Source of the DNA: Boswellia sacra
Lineage: Eukaryota; Streptophyta; Magnoliopsida; Sapindales; Burseraceae
Assembly: GCA_013180625.2 (NCBI GenBank)
Contig: SNVD02001284.1
Span: 1 to 64,000 of the forward strand
Reading direction: 5' to 3'
DNA length: 64,000 nucleotides
The translations under genes were made by a program, and so were the position numbers. Every line of letters starts with the position of its first letter. The stretch's first letter is position 1. Shown in pieces: positions 34,781-47,269 of the stretch. The notes under the pieces were generated by a model that was not told the origin of the DNA, made no database searches, and saw only the letters and a list, made by a program, of their open reading frames with translations.

Positions 34781-36298
34781 TGATGAACACTTAAATATGT
34801 ATGCTTAACAAGAGCCTAATTCATCATATTACATTTATAGTGTCATTAAATTCCTCAACTTAAGCATATTTGTAGTCTTTGCATCTTTAAAATTAACTTT
34901 CTCTTAATTTTGGTTTTGTTGTAGGTTTGGTAAAATAGGCATAACTTTCTATTTATAGATTAAAATGGTGAAAATCTTTATTTTTTGGAAATCTGATTAA
35001 ATTGTCTACAAGATTGTGTTTCACAAGCATCACCAAATTCGGGCTCTTAGTGGACCAAAAATGGGCTTGAAGTGAACCCATCTGTAGTTTCAACCCAGCC
35101 TAACGATGCCTCAGTATTTTGACCATATCTCTTGATATACGCGTCCAAGTCATATAAATTAAGATGTTCTAAAAAGATGAGAGAAATATCTAAAACTTTC
35201 ATGAAGATATGTGATTAAAATTCTAAGTAATTCAGTACCGAAATCAGTGGTCAAAGTCGATGCACATGATGATCCCAGTTGTCAGCAACACATTTGACTT
35301 TTGTCCTTTTATAATTTGGTAAGTTTGCCCCTGAATGTAACTATAAATAGAGGTGCCTTGTGACCCATGAGAGCATCTCAGCCTTGACTGGGATCTCTTG
35401 TTATTGTGTTTGTCTCTCTTGTGTTTTAATGTAATTAATGAATTTTCTTTTTCTTGCAATTTGTTTTCTTTCTTTATAATGTTTTGCTAAATTCTCTTCT
35501 GCTAAGGTGAAAGGGTGAAACTCTTGATATGAGAATAAAGATTTTCTAACCGTTGACATGTGCTTTATAATCATAATCTTTTGTCGTTTATTTTATACGT
35601 TTTATATTTATTTTCTTAATCAATCTTGACACCACTCACAAAGTAGAGGTCTTGATCCATTCTAGACAATCCCTGACACATTAAATGCTTGGATCATTTC
35701 TAGATGTCGTATGGTTCTTCCTTACCGACACAAATCTAGTTACGAACCTTGATTTGTTGTCGACATATGGTGATTGGCATATTGGATGCTTGAACCCATT
35801 TACAAGAAGTGGTATAAATATTGGTAATGAAACAAATATAATTCATATAACTAAAATGGGCTTAAATGACATACCTTCCAATTAGAATCTCCTTGATGTG
35901 TAGATTCTAATTGAGTTATAATTGGATTATTTATCTTTATTTGATATATCAATGGCAGATCCCCTAGCCTTAGCTTTCATTATTATTTTGTCAATTTCTC
36001 TTATTTGTGTATTTTAAGTATTATTGTTTATTACTTATTAAATTGTTCCTTTATTTCCATAGATGGTTTAATCACCTCTTATTCTTGATTGCATTTGAAA
36101 GATCGGTTTTATCACTTATCATCTTGCTTTTATTTGTTAATATCATCTTGTTATTCATTTAAATTATTCATATCATACATGCTTACCTTATAGTTTGTAG
36201 CAATAAAACCCCTTCCTCGTGGATCGTCCTCGGTCTCACCAGGTTTATTGCTTCAACACTCCTATACTTGGGAGGTAATCCTATTTTTTGATGTGTCA
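34781..36298 (+). repeat. Athila LTR ending copy B (older)
   Basis: It starts TGATGAACAC and ends GATGTGTCA, 1518 bp. It is clearly more diverged than the pair bounding copy A and has a short extra stretch near 35865-35920. Its right flank TCACC does not match any left flank in the array. Confidence 0.85.
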
Positions 36299-36658
36299 TC
36301 ACCATCTGTTGGTAAGTTACCCTTACGTTCTTCAACCTGAAGGGCATCATCCTGTAATAATAGATTCCCCACTCTGCGATTAAGGTTGTCTGAATCTTGT
36401 CTTTGTTGGCTATCATTATCTGGTTGTGTCCAAAAAGCCTTTCTATAAGGGAGAATATGACGCTAGTTGTAGCACTATCTACCAACGTATCTATATAACA
36501 TAAGGGAAAGTCATATTTTGGCTAAGCCTTATTGAAGTCTCAATAGTTGACTCACATTCAAAACCTTCCATCCTTCTTTGGCATAGGCATGATACCGGCT
36601 AACCATCTCGAATAGTTCACCACATCTAGGAACTTTGCTTGAATCTACTTAGACAGTT
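36299..36658 (-). pseudogene. Reverse transcriptase fragment, Tat/Ogre-like element
   Basis: The minus strand reads FLDVV, then WLAGIMPMPKKDG, then LVDSAT, GHNQIMIANKDKIQTTLIAEWG and MPFRLKNVRVTYQQMV, with frame breaks. This is the finger and palm region of plant Ty3/gypsy RT (compare MPFGLKNAGATYQ in intact members). It ends abruptly at the Athila LTR end (36298). Protease and gag are absent between it and the adjacent LTR. Confidence 0.75.
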
Positions 36659-38488
36659 TGTGAACAGGGCTTTCATCCCGCCAGAGCGTTTGCGACCACG
36701 ACATTGTGCTATAACTTTTTTGGACTTAAGGGAACACAAACGAGCCATTGGCACATCTGGAGAAAGGAGTCACTACCCAGTTATTCAATTGGGAATGAAC
36801 TGAGGCAATTCGATCCCTCACTTCGGGACCTAAACTAACCTCATCCCTTCAGAGATGGGTTTGAGAACTTAGGCACGAGCCTTTTGACTCGCTCGGATAT
36901 GAATCCGCCCTCCACTTAGGAAATACCAAGTAGGAATAGCTCGTGTTGTTACTTAGTCCGCTTAAGTAGTTCATTTTGGGCACACATTCTCATTTTATCT
37001 TCATTAGGCATGTCAGGTGATTATTCAAGTAAAACAATTGTATATTCATACGAAGAAAGATAGAGGAGAATAGATTACATTTCCTTTCATACACGGGGGA
37101 AGGAGACCGGATTACAACATTTGTTTTTCATCAATAATAAAATATTCCATACATTGAGTATTCATTCTAAGTAATAGTCTCTCACCATCTAATATCACTT
37201 CATGGCATCACACAATTACACTTCTTAATATTCAAACATTCATCCATTCATAAATCATACAAAACCATAATATAATATCATGGCATTCTAGCATATATTT
37301 TGATAAATTCTATCATGGTAATTCTACCTATTGCTTATTCTAGCATACTTCATATCAATTATCATGGCATTTCTAGCCTAACATGTCTATCATGGCATAT
37401 TCTAACCTAAGTATGGTATCCATGGCATATTCTAGCCTAATTCAAGCAATCATCATCAAACAAGCAATTCAAGGGCAAAACGATAATTCTTACCTATTCT
37501 ATGCTATTTCCTAGTATTCATCAAAGCAAGTAAATTTTTCTAGTATGATTCTAAGCATGCACTTTTAGTCATGATTCTAAGCATTCGTAAAGAGAGTAAA
37601 TTCCTAAGCATGATTTTAAAAAAGGAAGGATTGCGGACTTACCTCGATACTCTTATCCATCTTGCAAAACAAATTAGGTTAGCACAATTCATAATAACCC
37701 TAAACATACTCCTAAGCATAAAATTAAACCCTAAACATGCTTCTTCTAAGCAAGAAGAATAAAAGAGAAAATGGGAGTGAGGAGAGAATTCTACTCTCAA
37801 GACATACCCTTTCTGGGTTTAGAGTAATAAGACGCCTAAAAAGTTATTTATTTTGGAAAAGACTTCTCGAATCTCGAGCGTGCCTTCAAGAGGTAGAAAG
37901 ATGATCGTAATCAACAATCTATGTGTCTTGCAAAGTAAGAGGAGGGGGTTTGTATAGGAGAGGGGTGAAGATGAAAAAGGAAGGTTTTAAGGCTAACTTC
38001 TGAAAATAAGCCACAAAGGGCCGAGCGGCCATCTCTAAATGGTCAGGTGGCTATCTAATAGTCGGTCGGCCATTAGCCAATTTCTAGGCAACTGTCAGAT
38101 GGTCGAGCAGCTGTTATATGGTCGGGTAGCTGTTTGATGTCCGGCCAATAAATGTCCCTTCGACCCCTTCCTTTTTTGTCATTCTTCCATGTAGTCCTTT
38201 CAGACCTTTGTTCCTTCGACTGAGCATAACTTCTCGAAATCAACTCCGATTTGTGATCCATAAATTTCTATAAAAACTAGACATTCATAGCTTCACAACA
38301 ATATATGATTCATCATCATTTTCATCCTGGATTAATTTTTGTGATTTTTCAAATCCACATATAAATTTTCAAAATCCTTCACCAACTTCTTCTCACCCTT
38401 CTCTTCTTGGCCCTTAAGGGCATCTTGGTCATTTTTTTGCTCAACATTCTTCATGTCATCATCGAGCCTAAAAAAATTAGTGTTTACA
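36659..38488 (-). mobile_element. Tat/Ogre-like LTR, minus orientation
   Basis: On the minus strand it starts TGTAAACACTAA and ends CTGTTCACA. It matches 12140-14349 over its length but lacks the nested MITE. The purine-containing CCAAAGTAGGGCGTAAGT just upstream on the minus strand (38489-38506) could be a polypurine tract, which would make this a 3' LTR. Confidence 0.7.
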
Positions 38489-38639
38489 ACTTACGCCCTA
38501 CTTTGGAGAAGTTTGTGAGGCACAAAAGTCGACAAGGTAACCTCACTTCGTCTTTCTTTCTTCCATCTCAACATCTTTGACTTCGTTCACCTTCTTTTAG
38601 ACTTTCTCGTTACTTCCTTCTATTCGTACAAAAAGTGTG

Positions 38640-38858
38640 TGTCCATTCGAGGATTGATGTGCCCATCCAAGAGATGAGGTGCCCATTAAAGATGGATGTG
38701 CGAACGTGGCTATCTAAGGCGAGTGTGCTCATTCAAGGGCTGAGGTACCCATTTAAGGGCAAACATGCCTATCTAAGGTGAGTGTGCCCATTCAAGGGTT
38801 GAGGTGCCCATCTAAGGGTGAACGTGCCTATCTAAGGCAATAATATGTCCATCTAAGG
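38640..38858. repeat. About 60 bp tandem repeat (CCCATCTAAGG type)
   Basis: Three to four diverged units built from phrases such as GAGTGTGCCCATTCAAGGG, TTGAGGTGCCCATCTAAGGG and TGAACGTGCCTATCTAAGG. Unit length is about 59-60 bp in the best-preserved pair. Confidence 0.65.
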
Positions 38859-38887
38859 TAAGAAAGCATCCTTATGATTCTATGATA

Positions 38888-39306
38888 AAACACTCTTCAG
38901 TGCACCTACTTCTTAGGGTTTCTAACACTTTTTAGTGCACCTACTTCTTAGGGTTTCTAACACTCTTCAATACACCTACTTCTTAAGGTTGTCAATACTC
39001 TTCAGTGTACCTATTTCTTAAGGTTTCCAACACTCTTTAGTGCACCTACGTCTTGGGGTTTGGTAACACTATTCAGTGTGCCTATTCTAAGGATTCAAAC
39101 ACTCTTAAGTGCACCTACTAGTTAGGGTTTCAAACACTCTTCAATGTGCCTCTTCTTAGGGCTTATGCCTATTCTAAGGGCTTACAATACTCTTAAATGC
39201 ACCTACCTCTTAGGGTTTTCAACACTCTTTAGTGTACCTCTTCTTAGGGCTTGTACCTATTCTATGGGCTTAAAACACTCTTAAGTGCACTTATTTCTTA
39301 GGGTTT
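38888..39306. repeat. 35 bp minisatellite, about 11 units
   Basis: The unit is AACACTCTTCAGTGCACC followed by TACTTCTTAGGGTTTCT, repeated head to tail with substitutions. Two units are lengthened to about 52 bp by an extra GCCTATTCTAAGGGCTTA-like segment. Confidence 0.8.
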
Positions 39307-39884
39307 CCTTCTAATGCATGCCTATTGGGAAAGCTTCTTTCATGCACTACTTTGTGGCCTTTAGACCTTCTGATTCTTTGAGCCTCTAGCTTAGTATTCT
39401 TCATTCTTCTTTGATCTCTTCATATTTGCATTCGTTAGGCTTCATGGCCCTCTTCTGAGTATTCTTCATGCTTTTTCTAGTTTTTGTACTCATTAGGTTT
39501 CATGCCCTTCTTTCAAGTATGCTTGTTTCTATTCTTGATTTCTTCTGGTCCACTTAGGAAAATCTTTTGGGTTCTTCATCATCGTACTCTTGTTGTTCAT
39601 CATCGAACTTATTGGGGATCTATCCCTTGTCTTTGCAAATTTCTGCAAGATTCAAACATTTCTCAATGATGTAAAATCAATTTAAATTTTACCTTGTTAA
39701 TTGTGTTCTTCAACAAATTGCTTCCTAGTATCTGGAGGAATTCTTTCAGGTGATTCTAGTCGAATGTTTTATCGACTAATGCTGCTCTTCTTTCCTTATG
39801 AGTTGCTCAACCATTGTCATGGTTGAGTGCTTGTCGCTGGTTCGTTTGAAAATTCTTTTCATGTCTTAAGGTCGATGTAGAGTT

Positions 39885-40140
39885 TTTCTTATATTCTCTT
39901 TTTTCTCTTTCTCCTTCTTCTCTCTTCTCTCTCTTTTTCCCTTTTCCTCTCTTTCTCTCTCTTTTCTTCTTTCTTTTCTCTTTTCTTTTTCTTTTTTCTT
40001 CTTTCTTTTCTCTCTTCTTTTTCTTTTCTCTTCCTCTTTCTCTTCTTTTTTCTTCTTTCTTTTCTCTCTTCTTTTTCTTTTCTCTTCCTCTTCCTCTTCC
40101 TCTTCCTCTTCTTTTTCCTTCTTTCTTTTCTCTCTTTCAA
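39885..40140. repeat. Polypyrimidine/polypurine tract
   Basis: Almost pure C and T on the plus strand for about 250 bases, in TCTTTTTC/TTCCTC units. Overlapping minus-strand frames rich in Lys, Arg and Glu are products of this composition, not proteins. Confidence 0.85.
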
Positions 40141-40338
40141 TTTTACCCTTCATTAGAGGGATGGCCGACCGGCTATCTAAGCATCTCCCAATGGATGGTC
40201 ACCAGCCACCCGATTGTCTAACTGTCGACCGGTAATTAAGGGCTTCTATAAAGCCCATTTATCCCTTCACATCTTCATTCGTGCATAACTTCTTCATTTT
40301 TCATCCGATTCGCTCTTGATTTTTCCTACATGTCTGCC

Positions 40339-41140
40339 TCAACTTTTTCTTTCTAATGGCTAGTCATCTAGTCCACCTTGACTTGAACGAGACTGATCTA
40401 GTCTAGAAATTGACATTGAGGGGTCTTTCAAAAACTAAGAGGTGCCAGTTGTCTATGACGTGGCTTCTCATATAATCAATCTGGTACGCAATTTCTTCAT
40501 TCTTTACTTTTCTATTTTCTTCTTATTTGTTTCGGCTCGTATTCATGTAGGGACTTCAATTTCTTGCTTTAGGACTATCATGAGAACATGATGTGTGGGG
40601 CATTTTCTAGAGCCTATAGTTGGTTCTTAGAGATAGAGAACGATGCAGTTAGGAGTAGGATTGCGGATACTGGCTTCTATGAGTTCATCACTTGTCTCTT
40701 GCATGCTCAGTGATATACTAATCGTTGGTCATTATCCGCTTTATGCGAGGGATCGATGATAAGACCCACACATTCCCATCTCTGATCAGTGCGATGACGT
40801 TATTCCCTTATGGCGATCGTTTGCCTGGCCGCCTTCCCTGCGACGGTGCCATTCCTATTAATACCTGTTATTATGGATTCGAGGGATCACAAAACTATGG
40901 TACGACATCTTTTTAAGTTGAGGTACATGTTAAGAGCAAGGCTTGCCATTCGATATGGCTCCCTTGCACGAATTTGAAACGGAGGTCCATTCTGACCTCC
41001 AGTTGAAGTGGACCAATAGCCTCGCACTTCATGTGTCGATCCTGTTGGGTAAAATGACACTCTTTGCTTATTATATACGTCGAGCCACCTTCGCTTTGAA
41101 TTTACTTTCTAACCCTCTAGGATGTCGATCAAGTTGTAGG
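40339..41140 (+). pseudogene. Possible plant mobile domain ORF remnant, antisense to the element
   Basis: Broken plus-strand frames read MASHLVHLDLNETDL, then FYEFITCLLHAQ, LSALCE, DDKTHTFPSLISAMTLFPYG and LPCDGAIPI. The order of an entry such as LVERWxxxTHTF followed by a threonine/leucine-rich stretch resembles plant mobile domain proteins. Tat/Ogre elements are known to carry extra antisense ORFs near the 3' LTR, and this lies antisense in that position. Similarity is weak and the reading frame is broken. Confidence 0.35.
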
Positions 41141-41147
41141 GATTTTT

Positions 41148-42886
41148 TGTTAGCCCTAAGGCTACTGATAATTTTGATGATAACAATACACATTGATTAA
41201 TTGAGATTTACTAACATGTTTATTTATGTGCAAGAGTAAGATCATTGAAATAATTTTAAATCAAGAAGAGGCTTATTAAAATGAAGTGTTGAAGCTAAGG
41301 AGAAGACTACATGTTAAAGGCACCAAAGTTTAAGAACAAGGATTGACTCAAGGAATGTGACACATGAGCGAATATTCATCATTGAGTCATATATATCTCT
41401 ACAAATATCCGAAATGATGTGATTCTTGGCCTTTGAATCTTACGCATTTACACATTTCATATGTTTGAATGAAATTCAAATTTTCAGTGCAAGGTTGTCC
41501 AAATCATCCATGCACTTTGAAAGACAAATGGAAGCAGCTGACATGAGCAACCGAATCCTCCCTTTGGACATATCTTGAGCTAGAAAAATCAAAATGACTT
41601 GATTCTTACGGCATTGGAAAGATTACTTAATGAAGAACATTTCATATGTTTTGAAAAAATTCAAATTTCAAACAGACGGCTGGCATAATTGACATGCAAT
41701 TCGGTGGACTGACACAGAGAAGAAAAATCAACTCACATGAGCACCGAATGGTGTTTTGGCCATATCTTAAGATAGAGATATCTAATTGCTTTGATTCTTA
41801 ATGTTTTGGAAAGCTTATTAAAATATGAAGATCTTTTATGTTTTGAAGAAATTCAAATTTCAAATGGAATGCTGACAGAATTATCATTCAAGTCAGTGGA
41901 CAGACACATGGAAGAAAAATCAAGTCACTTGAGCACCGAATGGTGTTTTGGCCATATCTTGAGCTACAGATATCCAAATGACTTGGTTCTTGATGCGTTG
42001 GAAAGTTTATTCAAATTTGCAGATCTTTTATGTTTTACAGATTTTCAAATTTCAAACGTAACATTGACAAAAATGGCAGACAAGATTACGGTTTTTTATG
42101 GTGGGCAGAAAATTTGGAGATGGTGTCTTCACTTGATTAAGTTCATCTCATTTGCCTATAAAAGGAGCCATTATCCCATGCATTCAACCAGAGCAAGAGA
42201 AGTATTTTATCAAGCAAAAAGCAATAGAAATATCAAGTCTAGAGAGCTTTTATATTATTTATCTACTCTTTGAAGAGAGTTATACTTTTGTTGTAAAAAT
42301 TATCTTTGTTCTTGTATTGTGGTGAGAGTGAGATATTAGTGTAAAGGATAATAGTTATCCTTGAGAGAACTCTTGTTGTGTGTTAGCAAGAGTTGAAGGA
42401 AGTTGCCTTGGTGAGGTTGTTCATCAAGAAAAACTCTTGGTGTGGTGTTATCAAGGGTTGAAGGAAGTTGCTTTGGTGAGGTTGTTCATCAAGAAGAACT
42501 CTTGGTGTGGTGTTATCAAGAGTTGGAAGAAAAAGTCTTGGTGAGGTTGTTCATCAAGCAAGTTGTAAAGATTTCTACAACTTAGTTGAAAGCTTAGCTC
42601 GTGAAGCTAGGAGCCCGTGGACGTAGGCAAGGTTTGCCGAACCACGTAAATTGAATTTGCACTCTCTCTATCCCTTTCCTCTTTACATTTACTTGCACTT
42701 GTGATTGTTCATCATTATTATTCTTTTGATTGCATCTTTGATAAATTCTAATTTCATCTTCTTCACCTTTATTTTCAAAGAAAGAGTGAACTAATTTTGA
42801 TCTTTCAAGAAAAGTTTTATAAATCCGTTTTGATAAATAAAAACCCAATTCACCCCCCCTCTTCGGTTGCCATACCTGGGTCAACA
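41148..42886 (+). repeat. 5' LTR of the Copia element
   Basis: 1739 bp, with a TATAAAAG promoter motif at 42157-42164. It contains a head-to-tail repeat of about 65 bp (42395-42555) with fewer units than the 3' LTR. Confidence 0.88.
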
Positions 42887-42942
42887 AGTGGTATCAGAGC
42901 AAGGTTGCTCAATTTTTTTAAATCTTAATCGATTTTTGAGCT

Positions 42943-43658
42943 ATGGCAACTTTTAATTCAACTTCATATGTTGAGGGACTTTCTATCTCTAGACCTCCAT
43001 TTTTAATGGAAGTGATTACTCTTATTGGAAAACTAGAATGAGTATTTTCTTGAAATCTTTTGATTATGATTTGTGGTCTATTGTTTTGGAAGGACCTTTT
43101 GTTCCTACCAAAATTGAAAATGGGAAATGCATGCTTAAAGAACCTCAAGAGTTTAGTGAAGATGATAAAAAGAAATTGAGTTTGAATGCTAAAGCTATGA
43201 ATGTGTTGTATTGTGCTCTAGATAGAAATGAGTTTAATAGACTATCTACTTGTTCTACGGCACAAGAAATATGGCACACACTTGAAGTAACTCATGAAGG
43301 AACTAGTCAAGTTAAAGAATCCAAAATTAGTATGCTAGTTCATAGTTATGAGCTTTTTAAGATGACATCGGATGAATCAATTTCTGAAATGTTTACTAGA
43401 TTTACGGATATTATTAATAGTTTGAAATCTCTTGGTAAATCTTATTCTAATGTTGAAATGGTGAGAAAGATTCTTAGGTGTCTACCAAAATCTTGGGAGC
43501 CAAAGGTGACGGCAATTCAAGAATCAAAGGACCTCACCAAACTACCATTAGAAGAACTTATGGGTTCTCTCATAACTCATGAAATCACCTTGAAGGGGAA
43601 TGAAGAAGATTTCAGAAAAGAAAAACATTGCATTCAAATCTTCACACAAGAAGGATGA
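42943..43658 (+). pseudogene. Copia gag
   Basis: The start ATG at 42943 (MATFNSTSYVEG) is followed near 42997 by a frame change into 43038-43658. That segment encodes the Copia gag core (SFDYDLWSIVLEG, AKAMNVLYCALDRNEFNRL, AQEIWHTLEVTHEGT, ILRCLPKSWEPKVTAIQE). A downstream frame at about 43815-43860 holds the CCHC knuckle CYECKKPGHVKIDC. Confidence 0.82.
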
Positions 43659-45370
43659 TGAGTCGATGATGAAGGAGATGATGAATTCTTGCATTTTAAT
43701 TACAAGAAAGCTAAAAAGGATTGATTAGAAGAACCAATATTCAAAGAAGAAATTCTAGAAGGGAGTACAAACGGGCAAAGCTCAAAGCAAGATAAGAAAA
43801 ATGATCAAGTTATTTGCTATGAATGCAAGAAACCGGGACATGTAAAGATAGATTGTCCTTACTTCAAGAGTCAAAACAAGAAATCCAAAGCAATGAAAGC
43901 CACAAATTGGGATGATAGTGAAGCTAGCTCCACCGAAGAAGAAGATTGCGAGTGGCAAACATGTGCTTCATGACTTTAAGTGAAGATGAGAGACAAAGGA
44001 GTGGCAAACACAAGTGGTACTTAGATAGTGGATGCTCAAGGCACATGACCGGAGATGCCTCCTAATTTTTCCAAGATTATCATGACGAAAGAGGTATGTG
44101 ACCTTCGGTGATAATGCCAAAGGAAGGGCAATCGGACTGGTGATATTGGTACACCCGTCTTCCCCTATTATTAAAGATTTTTTTGTTTGTTCATGGTTTG
44201 AAACAGTAATTTGATTGCTTGTCAATTGTGTGACTAAGGGAGATTTTTGTTTGCTTTTGTAGCCTAATCGATGTTGATTAAGGATGTTAGTAATAATAAG
44301 ACATTATTTGTTGGTAATAGATGTGGTAATATTTATACATGTGATATTGATGTTAATGATCATGTAGAAAATTGTTTCATTGTTAATCATGATGCTTGGT
44401 TATGGCATAGAAGGTTAGGTCATGCTAGCATGGACCCAATTTCAAAAATTTCTAAAAATGATTTAGTTGATGGTCTTCCAAAAATAAAATTTGAAAAGGA
44501 TAAGATTTGTGATGCTTGTCCATTTGGAAAACAAGTGAGAACTTTTTTTAAACAAAAGAAATTTATTTCAACAAATAAACCTCTACAATTACTTCATTTG
44601 GATTTATTTGGACCATCAAGAACTCAAATCTTTGGTGGACAGTATTATGTTTTTGTTATTATAGATGATTATTCAAGATTCACTGGGTGTTTTTCTTGAA
44701 ACTAAAAATGATGCATACCGCTTTTTTCAAAATTACAATAGAGTTCCAAAATCACAGGGCATTCTATTGTATCCATTAGAGTGATCCATGGTGTTGAAGT
44801 AGACATGTTTGCGTTTGAAATCTTTGTGATGAAAGGGTTTTGAACATTAATTTTTCCGCCCTAGCAACGTCCACAACAAAATGTTTTTGTTTGAGAGGAA
44901 AAATAGGACTATCCAAGAAATGGCTAGGACCATGTTACTAGAAAATAATTTGCCAAAATATTTCTGGGCCGAAGCCGTTAATACCGCATGCTTTATAATC
45001 AATAGAGTCCATGTTAGAGCTTTAATAAAGAAAACTCCTTATGAACTTTGGAAAGGAAGAAAACCCAACATTGGATTTGTTAAAGTTTTTGGATGTAAAT
45101 GTTTTATTTTAAACACTAAGGATAACCTTGGAAAATTTGATGCAAAAGCCGATGTTGGAATTTTTGTGGGCTACTCCAACCATAGTAAAAGCATATAGAG
45201 TTTTTAATAAAAAGACTCTTACTATTGAAGAATCTATGCATGTTGAATTTGATGAAACTCATGTTATTTCTTCAAAGAATTTAGATGATGATATTGTTGA
45301 GGTAGAAAGGCAAATCAGGAATCAAGGCTTGATGAAAGATCAAGATAATTACCCTTCAACAGAAAGCTTG
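43659..45370 (+). pseudogene. Copia protease and integrase, frameshifted
   Basis: Near 44020 the protease active-site region reads WYLDSGCSRHMTG. From 44271 a GAG-pre-integrase segment reads WLWHRRLGHASM and CDACPFGKQ. It is followed by the integrase start LLHLDLFGPSRTQIFGGQYYV and, after breaks, NRTIQEMARTMLLENNLPKYFWAEAV (quoted in part). The middle of the integrase core around 44700-44880 is degraded. Confidence 0.78.
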
Positions 45371-45408
45371 AGAAAGTAAATGATTCTTCCCAAGAATTAC
45401 CAAAGTAA

Positions 45409-47047
45409 TTGAGGTATGCAAAAGCTCACCCTAAAGATCTTATTATTGGTGAACCATCACAAGGTATGAGAACTAGATCTTCTTTTCGAAACTTTTGTAA
45501 TCATTTTGCATTTGTCTCTCAATTTGAACCAAAAACTTTTAAAGACCGAAATGATAGAAGTTGGATTTTGGCTATGCAAGATAGAATTAAACCCATTTTG
45601 AAAGAGAAATCAGTTTTGGAATTAGTCCCTAGCACCCAAAAATCATTCTATTTATATGGCACTAAATGATTATTTAGAATAAAGTAATGAAAAAATGGCA
45701 CATTTTAAAACAAAGCTAGACTTGTTGCTCCAAGGATACAATCAGAGAAGGTAGTTGATTATGAGGAAACCTTTGACAACCGGTTGCTAGATTTAATCCC
45801 TTAGAATGTTGTGTGCATTTGCTGTTAAAAAATTTTCATATCCAAATGGATGGTCAAAAGTCATTTTTTAAATGTTTACATTATGAGGAAGTATATGTAG
45901 AGCAACCTCTTGGTTTTCAAAATCATGATTTTCCAAACCATGTTTTCAAACTCAAAAGGCACTTTATGGCTTGAAACAAGCACCAAGAGCATGGTATGAT
46001 AGATTGAGCAAATTTCTCATTGATAATGGTTTCGAAATGAAAAAGTTGATACTACTTTTTTTGTTAAAACAAAAAATGATGATTTATTAATTGTTCAAAT
46101 CTATGTTGATGATATTATATTTGGTGCTACTAATGTATCTATGTGTGAGGAATTTTCCAAGTGCATGCAACAAGAATTTGAAATGAGCTTAATGGGAGAA
46201 TTAAATTTCTTCCTTGGACTTCAAATCAAGCCATCAATAGATGGGATCTTCATTAATCAAGCTAAATACACAAGAGATCTTCTCAAGAAGTTTGGCATGG
46301 ATAATTTAAGGACATATAACACACCTATGGGTACATTAACCAAGCTTGACAAAGATGAGAAAGGAAAAGATGTTGAGGTAACAAAATATCGAGGTATGAT
46401 TGGCTCTCTTTTGTATTTAACTGCTAGTAGACTTGATATTATGTTTAGTGTGTGTATGTGTGCTAGATTTCAATCTTGTCCAAAGGAATCTCACCTTAAG
46501 GCTGTCAAAAGGATATTTAGATATCTTCTTGGAACCATCAATCTAGGTCTTTGGTATCCTAAGTGTGATAATTTTGATCTAATTAGTTATTCGGATGCGG
46601 ACTTTGCTGAAAGTCTTCTTGATAGAAGAGCCACTAGTGCTCTTGCCATTTTCTAGGACTGCATTAGTCTTCATGGTTTAGTAGAAAACAAAATTCTGAT
46701 GCCTTATCACCGCGAATGGAAGCCGAGTATATTGCAGTAGGAGTTGTTGTGCACAAGCTCTTTGGATGAAACAAATTTTTAAAGATTATGGTGTGGTATT
46801 TGATCACATTCCCATCAAATGTGATAATACAAGTGCCATTAACATTTCAAAAAATCCCATCCAACACTCTAGGACTAAGCATATAGAGATTAGACATCAT
46901 TTTATTAGAGATCATGTGCACAAAGGTAATATTTCTTTAGAATTTGTTCCCACCGATAAACAATTAGCCGATATATTTACTAAACCCCATAGTCAAGATA
47001 GATTTAGTATAATTAGAAGAGAATTAGGCATGTTGGATATGTCTTAA
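45409..47047 (+). pseudogene. Copia reverse transcriptase and RNase H, frameshifted
   Basis: RT motifs are visible across several frames: LYGLKQAPRAWY near 45965-46000, and IVQIYVDDIIFGATN near 46095 with the YVDD catalytic site. Then comes MGELNFFLGLQIKPS in 46141-46656, and RNase H with HSRTKHIEIRHHFIRDHV and QLADIFTKP up to the stop at 47045-47047. Confidence 0.82.
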
Positions 47048-47269
47048 TTTTGCTTATATTAGCATATGTTAAGGGGAGAATATATTTAGGGGGAGTAGTT
47101 AATTTGATTACATCTTTTTGATGATAACAAAAGGGGGAGAAATAGTTGGATTGCTTATATTCATAACAAGTGCCATTCTTTTTGCTTAATGTTGATTTTA
47201 TTTTCATTCTTGATTTTAGATTATATTTTAAAGCAATCAATGGTTTGTCATCATCAAAAAGGGGGAGAT

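Larger units (their letters stand above)
38489..41147 (-). mobile_element. 3' internal region of the Tat/Ogre-like element (repeat-rich)
   Basis: By position next to the LTR this is internal DNA of the inverted element. It holds two tandem-repeat blocks, a long polypurine/polypyrimidine tract and an antisense ORF remnant, all listed separately. No gag-pol motif is seen in it. The segment is cut at 41148 by the Copia element. Confidence 0.4.

Noticed and set aside
34900..36290. Possible separate solo LTR
   Set aside because: It is preceded by a polypurine tract and collinear copy B internal DNA, so it is the 3' LTR of copy B rather than a solo LTR.
38880..39310. CRISPR-like array because of regular 35 bp units
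   Set aside because: Units are directly adjacent without unique spacers, and the context is a plant retroelement; it is a minisatellite.
39866..40153. Two overlapping frames rich in Lys, Arg and Glu
   Set aside because: They arise from the polypurine tract; the amino acid pattern only mirrors base composition.
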